16,950 nucleotides of DNA, taken from positions 1 through 16,950 of the forward strand of contig CALGCW010000057.1 in the NCBI GenBank assembly GCA_937884385.1, read 5' to 3'. This DNA is from an uncultured Clostridia bacterium (lineage in GTDB: Bacteria > Bacillota > Clostridia > Oscillospirales > CAG-272). The notes below the pieces were generated by a model. It did no database searches. It saw only the letters and a list, made by a program, of their open reading frames with translations, and was not told the DNA's origin. A program made the position numbers and the translations under genes. This document shows, piece after piece, positions 8,174-14,350 of this stretch; position 1 is the first letter of the stretch; every line of letters begins with the position of its first letter.

Positions 8174-8599
8174 ATGATGAAACACAAGAAGTTAAACCTT
8201 ATATCACTGATCGTTTATCTTATTTGTTTTGTATGGAGCTTACTTTATTTTTGGGTATTTGCGGGTCCGACGGGGCTTATGTCGATGATCGTCTGGCAGT
8301 ATCTGAATTTATTTATTCTTTGTCCTGCAATTCTCACCTTTATCCACGTGTTAGTTAAAGGATCTCAAAAGGAAACCTTGCTTATGCCTGTTATTTTTTC
8401 AATATTGAGCCAGATAAACTTTACTTCGACCTGGAACTTGATGTACGTTCTTCAAGGACGCGGGCTTTCAATGCTGTTTGAGGGCTTTGGAAATGCCATC
8501 ATTATGACGTTGCTCCCGTCATTCGTTGCTTTGGGAATAGCTAGCGTTATTTGGTGCGTTATCAAGCTTATCAAAAGCAAAAAAGAAAGAGCTTTATAA
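8174..8599 (+). CDS. Unrecognised small four-helix membrane protein
   Basis: A 141-residue protein I do not recognise. It begins with a basic MMKHKKLN and has four likely membrane helices at about residues 8-30, 36-61, 68-85 and 109-131, ending in a basic tail (KLIKSKKERAL) that should be cytoplasmic. No catalytic motif, signal peptidase site or conserved charge pattern stands out. AAAGGTGG at 8159-8166 supports the first ATG (8174); a second ATG follows at once at 8177. Base composition is clearly more AT-rich and codon choice less regular than in the neighbouring housekeeping genes, in line with an accessory or recently acquired gene. It ends 17 nt before the start of the broken lipoprotein gene, and the two share one promoter and terminator, so their products may act together at the membrane. 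Confidence 0.72.
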   Translation: MMKHKKLNLISLIVYLICFVWSLLYFWVFAGPTGLMSMIVWQYLNLFILCPAILTFIHVLVKGSQKETLLMPVIFSILSQINFTSTWNLMYVLQGRGLSMLFEGFGNAIIMTLLPSFVALGIASVIWCVIKLIKSKKERAL

Positions 8600-8616
8600 A
8601 AATGGGGGATTTGCTT

Positions 8617-9209
8617 ATGAAAAAAACAGTCGTATTATTAATTGTACTGTCAATGTTGATTTTGACATTTTCGTCTTGCTCGAATGATCGGATAGATACG
8701 ATGCCCGAGGATACGGATCTTGAATATTGGCTGTTGGATTATGTTGATCTGTTTGGTATGACCAATATTGAGCACTCGTATAGCAGGGAACTGAATGCTA
8801 AGTCGAGATATGAAGTGAAGTGAAGTGGTATTTGTCTGACAAATATCCTTATCAGGTCGATAAAAATGGAGATAAGACAGCCCCCAACGAAGCGGTTGTC
8901 TATAAATTTGAGAGATTTCCCGTAGCAGAGCTCGGTGTATTACGAGTGACAGGTATTGAGATAACTGACCCCAATGTGAATTTCTGCGGTTTGAACGTTA
9001 ATTCAACCCATGATGAAATTGTGGACCTTATGCAACAGCACGGATATGTATATGTCAGAACCGCTGAAGTATACAGGGGAAAATATGTTATGTTTGACAA
9101 TGCGGATAGTTCTATTTCTGTCACCTTTTATTATGAAAAGGGTATAATAGATATCGAATATGATCAAGTTTTCAGGTTAGCTTATTTGGGCTTTTTGTTC
9201 GGTGATTAA
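8617..9209 (+). pseudogene. Lipoprotein gene interrupted by a +5 frameshift at a TGAAG repeat
   Basis: The first part (8617-8823) encodes 68 residues: MKKTVVLLIVLSMLILTFSSC, a lipoprotein signal peptide with lipobox FSSC (Cys21), then an acidic stretch, and stops at TGA 8821-8823. The second part continues in another frame from 8820 to 9207 as MKWYLSDKYPYQV..., 129 codons with no signal peptide and no ribosome site. The break lies inside three tandem TGAAG copies (8811-8825). With two copies the frame reads RYEVKWYLSDKY and gives one 195-residue lipoprotein. The C-terminal half has a GLNVNSTHDEIVDLM segment, reminiscent in pattern of small lipoproteins with a conserved Gly-x-x-x-x-(S/T) helix start, but no family was identified. 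The start at 8617 is chosen because GGGGG at 8604-8608 precedes it and it opens the signal peptide. It could be a true pseudogene, a phase-variable gene, two coupled ORFs (GTGA overlap), or a sequencing error. Confidence 0.75.
8811..8825 (+). repeat. Three tandem copies of TGAAG
   Basis: Exact pentanucleotide repeat TGAAG x3 followed by a partial TG (8826-8827). As five is not a multiple of three, gain or loss of one copy changes the reading frame of the lipoprotein gene it lies in. Confidence 0.95.
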
Positions 9210-9222
9210 TAGTAATAAATAT

Positions 9223-9256
9223 ATCCCCCAAGCGTGCTCGCTTGGGGGATGGTTTT
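9223..9256. terminator. Bidirectional intrinsic terminator between convergent genes
   Basis: Perfect 12-bp inverted repeat ATCCCCCAAGCG (9223-9234) / CGCTTGGGGGAT (9239-9250) with a TGCT loop. GGTTTTATTG follows on the plus strand and ATATTTATTAC on the minus strand, so it can end both the accessory cassette (plus) and the nnrD transcript (minus), whose stop codon lies at 9255-9257, just before the stem in its own reading direction. Confidence 0.92.
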
Positions 9257-10109
9257 ATTGTTTTAAGATTTCAGGTAAGGCATCGATTATATCACTTGCC
9301 ATTACAGAATATTGAGATAGCTTTTCGCTGGCTTTATCGCCTGCAAGTCCGTGAATGTAAGTGCCGAGCGTTGCGGCAATATAGGGTTTGCATCCTTGAG
9401 CCAGAAGTCCTGCGATCACGCCGTCAAGCATGTCGCCCGAGCCGCCCGTGCTCATTCCGCTATTGCCGCTTTTGTTGACGTAGATCTCATCACCGTGAGG
9501 GGCGGCAACTGCTGTATTGTGGTCTTTAAGCACGCATATAACCTCGTTTGCATTGGCAAAGCCCTGTGCAAAATGTGGTATATTTTCTGTGATTTTGCTT
9601 ACTTCAAATCCCGTGAGCCTTGACATTTCAAGAGGGTGGGGAGTCATAATGACCGCATTTCTTATCATAAGGCTGAAAAGCTCGGGATTCTTTGCCGAAA
9701 GATTAAGCGCATCTGCGTCGATAATGATCGGGCAATCGTTATTCTGCAGTGTGAATTTTAAAATTTCAAGTGCAGAGTCGCTTGTTGAAAGTCCCATTCC
9801 GATGGCAATTACATCGGCTTTTTTTATTGATGCCCTGAGCTTCTCAAGGTCGATGCTTTCACCAAACGTGGACAGGACCGCTTCGGGAATGAGGGTTTGC
9901 AAGATGATGCGGTTATCCTCGTGAGTAAATATTTCAACGAGTCCGCAACCCGTGCGGTAAGCGGCTTTTGCGCTGAAATACGGCGCGCCTGCCATACAGG
10001 GTGAGCCGCCGATTATAAGCACGCGCCCACAGCTTCCTTTGTTAGAGTTTTCTTGCCTTTTGGGAAGCAGCTTTTTAATATCCTTTTGAGAATATGAGAA
10101 TTTACGCAT
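9255..10109 (-). CDS. nnrD: ADP/ATP-dependent NAD(P)H-hydrate dehydratase
   Basis: Repairs damaged nicotinamide cofactors by dehydrating NADHX/NADPHX at the expense of ADP or ATP. The 284-residue product is a standalone ribokinase-like dehydratase. Seen motifs: GRVLIIGGSPCMAGAPYFSA near residue 30, the long AAYRTGCGLVEIFT helix start, VIAIGMGL, IIDADALN, MTPHPLEMSRLTG, and NSGMSTGGSGDMLDGVIAG with the catalytic Asp at about 226. The N-terminal NnrE epimerase domain often fused to it is absent. The start at 10109 (MRKFSYSQ) is favoured by GAGGA about eight bases upstream. A longer in-frame opening would run deep into ttcA. The start lies eight bases inside the ttcA gene, so the two are translationally coupled, and the bidirectional terminator follows the stop. 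Confidence 0.92.
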   Translation of the reverse strand: MRKFSYSQKDIKKLLPKRQENSNKGSCGRVLIIGGSPCMAGAPYFSAKAAYRTGCGLVEIFTHEDNRIILQTLIPEAVLSTFGESIDLEKLRASIKKADVIAIGMGLSTSDSALEILKFTLQNNDCPIIIDADALNLSAKNPELFSLMIRNAVIMTPHPLEMSRLTGFEVSKITENIPHFAQGFANANEVICVLKDHNTAVAAPHGDEIYVNKSGNSGMSTGGSGDMLDGVIAGLLAQGCKPYIAATLGTYIHGLAGDKASEKLSQYSVMASDIIDALPEILKQ

Positions 10110-10872
10110 CGTCGTTATCCTCGTCATAATCCTTGATTCCGTCCATTGAGCTTGCAAGCTTAAAACCGTCGATCTCGCCGCGCTGCATTGCGCCGAAGAT
10201 GCGATAGCGAAGCCCTTTATGCTTGATGTCAAGCTCGCGAAGGAGCTGCTTCATCTCCTCGCGCTCTGTATTGCCGTCTGCGGGACAGGTTGATTTTACA
10301 ACGGGCAATTCAGCTTTTTCAGCAAATTGGCGAACGCTCTTTTCACTTGCATAGAGCAGTGGGCGGACCATTGTAAGGTCAATTCTTGAAAGGTACGTGA
10401 CGGGCGAGAAGCAACCGATCCTGCCCTCAAAGAAAAGATTGAGCATAAAGGTTTCAATGGCATCGTCAAAATGATGACCAAGCGCGACCTTATTGCATCC
10501 GAGCTCCTTGGCGGTATTATAGAGTACGCCGCGGCGCATTTTGGCGCAAAGAGAGCAGGGGCTTTTTTCCTTTCGCTCCTCAAAAATGATCTGATATATC
10601 TGCGTGGGTGCGACGTGATATTCTACGTCGAGCCTCTCACAAAGCGCGCGAATTCCGTCAAAGCTCGTATTCGGGAAACCCATATCGACGGTTATTGCGA
10701 TGAGCTCGTATTTTTTAGGATAAAATCTTCTCATCTCCGCAAGCGCGTAGAGAAGGGCAAGCGAGTCCTTTCCCGCAGAAACACCGACTGCGATCCTGTC
10801 GCCTTCTTCTATCATTGCGTAGTCGTCGACTGCGCGTCTGGTATAGCTTAAAATTCGTTTAAGTTCCTTCAT
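10102..10872 (-). CDS. ttcA: tRNA 2-thiocytidine biosynthesis protein, TtcA family
   Basis: A PP-loop ATPase that adenylates a tRNA cytidine before sulfur transfer; canonical TtcA makes 2-thiocytidine-32 and needs a [4Fe-4S] cluster. The 256-residue protein has the PP-loop SAGKDS at 32-37 (usual form SGGKDS), a CxxC at Cys106/Cys109 (CSLCAKMRRG), the ALGHHFDDAIETFMLN helix, and a third conserved-looking Cys in STCPADGNT, fitting the three-Cys cluster site of the family. The ATG overlaps the trmN6 stop (ATGA), and the TAA overlaps the nnrD start by eight bases. TtcA-like proteins in Firmicutes may act on positions other than C32, so the family call is firmer than the exact substrate. Confidence 0.88.
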   Translation of the reverse strand: MKELKRILSYTRRAVDDYAMIEEGDRIAVGVSAGKDSLALLYALAEMRRFYPKKYELIAITVDMGFPNTSFDGIRALCERLDVEYHVAPTQIYQIIFEERKEKSPCSLCAKMRRGVLYNTAKELGCNKVALGHHFDDAIETFMLNLFFEGRIGCFSPVTYLSRIDLTMVRPLLYASEKSVRQFAEKAELPVVKSTCPADGNTEREEMKQLLRELDIKHKGLRYRIFGAMQRGEIDGFKLASSMDGIKDYDEDNDDA

Positions 10873-11621
10873 TTGAAATTACATTCCTCATATATCTTTT
10901 TCGCTCGATCGGTCAGTACCTTTGGGTCTTCGTCAAGATTAAGAAACAGGGGCTCTTCAATCACAACGCTTGCAGCCGCGCCTTTTTTTGCCTTGACGAG
11001 CACCATTGACGGTGCGTTTTTTGTGTTTGCGTGGACAAAGCACATCTCCTTAGGCTCAAGACCGTTTTCACGCAGAGCGCAGATAAGGTCGGTCAGGCGG
11101 TCGGGTCTCCACACGCAATAGAAGAGACCGCCGTGCTTGAGAAGTCTTTTTGCACACGCGCAGAAGTCTCCAATATTGCCGCACACCTCGTGGCGCGCGA
11201 TGAATTTTTCGTCGTACTCGTTGCGCTTTCCGCTATCCGCCTTCATATAGGGCGGATTTGAAAACACTGCGTCGACCTCAAGACCGATATCAGTGCTTTT
11301 GAGCTCTCTTACGTCGGAGTGAAGGGGGGTCACCTTACTTTCAAGAGAGTTCAGGCGCGCGTTTCGGTCGATCAAAAGGGCGAAATCCTCCTGTATCTCT
11401 GCGCAATAGATGCTTTTAAACTTATCTCTTGCCGCGCAGAGCAGGGAGATTATTCCCGTGCCTCCGCCAAGCTCAACTGCAGTTCCGTTTTTCTGTGACT
11501 TGATATAAGCTGCCAAGAGAAAGGCGTCGGTGCCGAAGGTGAGCCCGTTATTCTTTTGTATAAGCTTTATTTTTTCATTAACCTCGGTCAGCTTTTCGCC
11601 GTCGAGCAGAAAGTCATTCAT
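10869..11621 (-). CDS. trmN6: tRNA1(Val) (adenine(37)-N6)-methyltransferase family protein
   Basis: A Rossmann-fold SAM methyltransferase of the TrmN6/YfiC family, in Bacillus called YabB. It has 250 residues, the usual length. Motif I is AVELGGGTGIISLL (48-61), an acidic SAM-ribose residue follows at Glu75, and the N6-adenine catalytic motif NPPY is at 122-125, followed by a basic/acidic segment typical of the family. The opening KIKLIQKNNGLTFGTDAFLLAAYI is also diagnostic. The start at 11621 is set by GGAGG at 11629-11633. The gene lies downstream of holB and ricT, as yabB does in Bacillus. There are only 22 bases between the ferredoxin terminator stem and the start, leaving no room for a separate promoter. 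Confidence 0.92.
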   Translation of the reverse strand: MNDFLLDGEKLTEVNEKIKLIQKNNGLTFGTDAFLLAAYIKSQKNGTAVELGGGTGIISLLCAARDKFKSIYCAEIQEDFALLIDRNARLNSLESKVTPLHSDVRELKSTDIGLEVDAVFSNPPYMKADSGKRNEYDEKFIARHEVCGNIGDFCACAKRLLKHGGLFYCVWRPDRLTDLICALRENGLEPKEMCFVHANTKNAPSMVLVKAKKGAAASVVIEEPLFLNLDEDPKVLTDRAKKIYEECNFK

Positions 11622-11642
11622 AGCTTTTCCTCCAAATTCAAA

Positions 11643-11671
11643 AACACGGAGCAGAACAACTGCTCCGTGTC
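11643..11671 (-). terminator. Intrinsic terminator after the ferredoxin gene
   Basis: Perfect 11-bp inverted repeat ACACGGAGCAG (11644-11654) / CTGCTCCGTGT (11660-11670) with a five-base loop. On the minus strand the stem is followed by TTTT and then a GAATTTGG stretch leading into the trmN6 ribosome site. A T run also follows on the plus strand (11672-11677). It stands between two genes of the same direction. Confidence 0.88.
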
Positions 11672-11689
11672 TTTTTTAATGTAATCGGA

Positions 11690-11860
11690 TTATTCCTGAA
11701 CGGGAGCTCCTACAGGGCAAACGTCAGCGCAAGCACCGCACTCAGCGCAAGCATCAGGATCAATTACATACATACCGTCGCCTTCGGAAATAGCACCGCA
11801 AGGACAAGCATCTGCACAAGCACCGCAAGCAACGCAAGCGTCAGTAATCTTATAAGCCAT
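11690..11860 (-). CDS. 2x[4Fe-4S] clostridial-type ferredoxin
   Basis: A 56-residue small electron carrier for low-potential redox reactions in the cytoplasm. It has two full cluster motifs: Cys9, 12, 15, 19 (CVACGACADACP) and Cys38, 41, 44, 48 (CAECGACADVCP), each ending in the typical Cys-Pro, with two-fold internal repetition. An extra Cys21 follows the first motif. The ATG at 11860 (MAYKITDAC) is chosen because GGAGG at 11869-11873 lies eight bases upstream and the usual family start is MAYxI; a TTG 15 bases further upstream lies in the ribosome site itself. It has its own promoter and terminator inside the otherwise coupled holB-ricT-trmN6 run, so it is probably made at much higher level than its neighbours. 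Confidence 0.95.
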   Translation of the reverse strand: MAYKITDACVACGACADACPCGAISEGDGMYVIDPDACAECGACADVCPVGAPVQE

Positions 11861-11892
11861 GATAAATACCTCCAAATTAGTATGATAGACAC

Positions 11893-11922
11893 ATTATATC
11901 ACAAGTCCCTGCAAAAAAGCAA
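11893..11922 (-). promoter_or_regulatory. Promoter of the ferredoxin gene
   Basis: On the minus strand: TTGCTT (11917-11922), an 18-bp spacer, and TATAAT (11893-11898) preceded by TGA, an extended -10. It lies in the 89-base gap between ricT and the ferredoxin start. Confidence 0.75.
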
Positions 11923-11949
11923 GAGCTTTGTGAAAAAATGTATAAAAAA

Positions 11950-13023
11950 TTATTCTGCATCAGTATTTTTGTGTGCGCGGAGCACTTTTACATTATCTCT
12001 GTGATAGGGTTTGATGCTGTCCCCATCCTTATCGCTGAATTTGACCTTTATATAGCCCGTGAGGGGATGACACTCTGTGACGGTTCCCACGCCGTCGGGT
12101 GTTTTAACTACGGACTCAACTGCGGGAGTTCTTGCTATCTCGTATTCATAGCTTTCCTGCTCGTATCTGAGGCAGCACATAAGTCTGCCGCAGGTGCCGG
12201 ATATCTTTGATGAGTTGAGGAAGAGTCCTTGCTCCTTTGCCATCTTTATCGATACCTGCACGAAGTCGGAAAGGAAGGTTGCACAGCAAAGAGGTCTTCC
12301 GCACGCACCGAGACCGCCGATAAGCTTTGCTTCGTCGCGAATGCCTATCTGTCGAAGCTCGATCCTCGTTTTGAAGATTGCCGCAAGGTCCTTGACGAGC
12401 TCACGGAAGTCAACGCGTCCTGCAGATGTGAAGTAGAAAAGAAGCTTACTGTTATCAAAGGTGTACTGTGCGTCGACGAGCTTCATATCAAGCTCGTGCT
12501 TTGCGATCTGCTCAAGGCAGATGCCGAAGGCGTCCTTTTCCTTTTTATTGTTTTCCTCGTTATGAACGACGTCGTCGGGAGTCGCGATCCTTATGATGGG
12601 GCGGAGGGGGGGAACTATTTCGGAAATACCCACGGTCTTGTTTGTGATGAACACCTCACCGAACTCCGGTCCGCGTGCTGTCTCCACTATCGCAAATTCG
12701 CCTTTTTTTGCAACAACCCCTTCTGGCGCAAAGTAATATACCTTGCCGACCTTTTTAAAGCGTATGCCGACTACCTCGACCTGTTCTTCGTCCTCCTTGG
12801 GCTCTTTTTTTGCCGTGGGGGCGGACTCGGGGATGATATCCTCAAAAATATCGTCTTCAAGGAAGATATCTGTTTCGGAAGCTGCCTCTACGGGAGTGGA
12901 GTCTGCGATCACTGCCTCTTGAACGGGAGCGCCCTCCTGCTTGTTTTTATTCTTTTTGTGATAATGACGGTGAAATCTTTTTTTACCGTTCTTTTTGTTA
13001 TTATTGTTCTGATTATTTTCCAT
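11950..13023 (-). CDS. ricT: RicT/YaaT family regulatory Fe-S protein (PSP1 domain)
   Basis: A member of the PSP1-domain family. In Bacillus subtilis RicT forms a complex with RicA and RicF that carries [4Fe-4S] clusters and promotes RNase Y-dependent mRNA maturation, and through this affects sporulation, biofilm and competence. The 357-residue product has the PSP1 core from about residue 83 (VEVVGIRFKKVGKVYYF) to ~305, with GPEFGEV and GGLGACGRPLCC. Candidate cluster ligands are Cys169, Cys241, Cys246, Cys247, Cys278, Cys283 and Cys284 (CGRPLCC and CGRLMCC). Residues 1-30 are Asn/Lys/His-rich and very basic, then 50-80 are acidic; this ~80-residue low-complexity tail is longer than in YaaT. 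GGAG precedes the ATG at 13023. It follows holB by 23 nt, the standard synteny. RicA and RicF are not in the window. Confidence 0.93.
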   Translation of the reverse strand: MENNQNNNNKKNGKKRFHRHYHKKNKNKQEGAPVQEAVIADSTPVEAASETDIFLEDDIFEDIIPESAPTAKKEPKEDEEQVEVVGIRFKKVGKVYYFAPEGVVAKKGEFAIVETARGPEFGEVFITNKTVGISEIVPPLRPIIRIATPDDVVHNEENNKKEKDAFGICLEQIAKHELDMKLVDAQYTFDNSKLLFYFTSAGRVDFRELVKDLAAIFKTRIELRQIGIRDEAKLIGGLGACGRPLCCATFLSDFVQVSIKMAKEQGLFLNSSKISGTCGRLMCCLRYEQESYEYEIARTPAVESVVKTPDGVGTVTECHPLTGYIKVKFSDKDGDSIKPYHRDNVKVLRAHKNTDAE

Positions 13024-13046
13024 TTTTATCTCCGTTCTGCTTTTGC

Positions 13047-14081
13047 CTAAATCAAGCTGCTTAAAAAGTTGATGACGGTGAGCTTTACGTTTGCGTTTCT
13101 CGTGACGGCAAGTCTTGCTCTTTCCGCAGCTTCAATGATGCCTGCGAGCTTTAATACCGAAAAGCCGTATGCAAGATTTTCTGCCTGCGCTGTGTCCGTG
13201 AAAAAGACGAGGGAAGGGTCATCTGCCTTCTTTATAGCGACCAGGTCGCGTAGGGCGGCTTCGATCTCTAAAAACTGTGATACGAGCCTTTCGCGTTCCT
13301 CTCGCTTTTGAGCGAACATTGAAAGCACCTCGCTGAAATCCCTTGCGAGAGTATTGTGGGAGAGCGCCTCGATAAATCTTGCGGCAAGTGCTCTGTTTTG
13401 AAGTATCTGCTTTTTTTCGGAAGAGCCGACGAGCTCGATGATCCTGCCGATACTGCCCGATGCCGCCTTATAAATCTCCTTGAATTCATCGGGAGAGGTC
13501 TTTATAAATCGCGCGACCGTGGGCTCGTTATTCTTAAGATATTCGATCGCGTCCGTCTCGCCCGGAGTTTTCATACGAAGCACGGGAGCGCGGCTCTTTA
13601 TAGTCTCAAGGATGCTTTCGGTGCTTTCGCATAGAAGGATGAACACCACGTATGGCGGCGGCTCTTCAAGTGTCAGAAGAAGCGCATTCTGTGCCTGTTT
13701 AGTCATCGTGTGTGCGTCCTCAATTATATAAACCTTATAGTCGCCGTCTATCGGATAGGATGCGACGTCGCTTTTTATAAATCTGACCGCGTCGACGCCA
13801 AGGGTCGCCTTTTCGCCCCTGCCGATTACGCTTACGTCTGCAGAGATATCTCCTGATATCTTCCTGCAGGAATCGCAGACTCCGCAGGGAAGTGCTGCAT
13901 CCTGCTCATCCTTGTTCTCACAGTTAAGAGAAGCGGCGATAAGCTTCGCAAGAGTATGCTTTCCCGTTCCTTTTGCACCGAGAAGAATGTATGCGTGAGA
14001 AAGGGAAGACGCTCTTATACAGCCCGTAAAATATGAGCACAGCTCTTCATTTGCCACGAGGGCGGGAAATCTGTTATCCAT
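13047..14081 (-). CDS. holB: DNA polymerase III subunit delta'
   Basis: A clamp-loader AAA+ subunit that helps load the beta sliding clamp onto primed DNA. The 344-residue length suits delta' (tau/gamma would be longer). Motifs: Walker A GAKGTGKH at 35-42, four zinc-ligand cysteines Cys54, Cys66, Cys69 and Cys72 (PCGVCDSC), the Walker B region VYIIEDAHTMTKQAQNALLLTLEEPP, and sensor/finger segment TIKSRAPVL, where the usual SRC motif reads SRA but the Arg finger is kept. The ATG at 14081 is preferred over an in-frame TTG at 14102 because AAAGGAGA (14088-14095) lies six bases upstream. It heads the minus-strand run; ricT follows directly, as in Bacillus. Confidence 0.93.
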   Translation of the reverse strand: MDNRFPALVANEELCSYFTGCIRASSLSHAYILLGAKGTGKHTLAKLIAASLNCENKDEQDAALPCGVCDSCRKISGDISADVSVIGRGEKATLGVDAVRFIKSDVASYPIDGDYKVYIIEDAHTMTKQAQNALLLTLEEPPPYVVFILLCESTESILETIKSRAPVLRMKTPGETDAIEYLKNNEPTVARFIKTSPDEFKEIYKAASGSIGRIIELVGSSEKKQILQNRALAARFIEALSHNTLARDFSEVLSMFAQKREERERLVSQFLEIEAALRDLVAIKKADDPSLVFFTDTAQAENLAYGFSVLKLAGIIEAAERARLAVTRNANVKLTVINFLSSLI

Positions 14082-14087
14082 TGCGCA

Positions 14088-14095
14088 TCTCCTTT
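14088..14095 (-). promoter_or_regulatory. Ribosome binding site deciding the holB start
   Basis: AAAGGAGA on the minus strand, six bases before the ATG at 14081. It excludes the longer TTG reading from 14102, which would cover the site. Confidence 0.75.
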
Positions 14096-14111
14096 CAAAC
14101 AATACAAAGTA

Positions 14112-14140
14112 ATTATATCAAATAAAATAAATTCTGTCAA
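14112..14140 (-). promoter_or_regulatory. Consensus sigma-A promoter of the holB-ricT transcript
   Basis: On the minus strand: perfect TTGACA (14135-14140), 17-bp spacer, perfect TATAAT (14112-14117) with a TGA extended -10. The start would be near 14105, giving a leader of about 24 bases before holB. Confidence 0.9.
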
Positions 14141-14255
14141 TAGGTCGATTTGCAATAGAATATCGAAAAAATGCCGTCGGATCGGCTTATCTGCGTGCAA
14201 AAACGGTAATGTTTTGTATAAATTCAACAAAAAGGCAAAAAAGTGAAAAAAACAC

Positions 14256-14284
14256 TTGAAAAATGGACGGAATAGTAATATAAT
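14256..14284 (+). promoter_or_regulatory. Sigma-A promoter of the glgC-glgD-glgA operon
   Basis: TTGAAA (14256-14261), 17-bp spacer, TATAAT (14279-14284). The leader to glgC is about 60 bases and includes an AT-rich inverted repeat CTATA-N5-TATAG (14303-14317). The 14141-14255 stretch between this and the holB promoter holds only A-rich sequence and a short GCCG/CGGC repeat; no operator family was recognised. Confidence 0.82.
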
Positions 14285-14350
14285 GATGATGTATGACTAT
14301 GCCTATATATACTATAGATATAGCAAATGAGATGAAGGGAGTTCCTTGAT

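Noticed and set aside
8820..9209. Downstream half of the lipoprotein as an independent gene starting at GTG 8820
   Set aside because: It has no ribosome site or signal peptide, and it joins perfectly to the upstream half when one TGAAG copy is removed; a fragment is more likely, though coupled translation is not excluded.
10110..10232. Longer N-terminus for NnrD starting at 10232
   Set aside because: It would overlap ttcA by over 130 bases, the extra residues resemble nothing, and the ATG at 10109 has its own ribosome site.
11905..11940. Possible terminator for ricT (AAAGC-TCTT-GCTTT plus T run on the minus strand)
   Set aside because: The stem is only five pairs and overlaps the ferredoxin -35; too weak to call.
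12229..13050. Open frame of 273 codons on the plus strand, opposite ricT, with a hydrophobic end
   Set aside because: The hydrophobic stretch is the complement of the Lys/Asn-rich RicT tail; the minus-strand reading is a recognised family.
14303..14317. CTATA-N5-TATAG palindrome in the glgC leader as an operator
   Set aside because: It is short and all A/T in an AT-rich leader; no regulator family matches, so it is mentioned only with the promoter.
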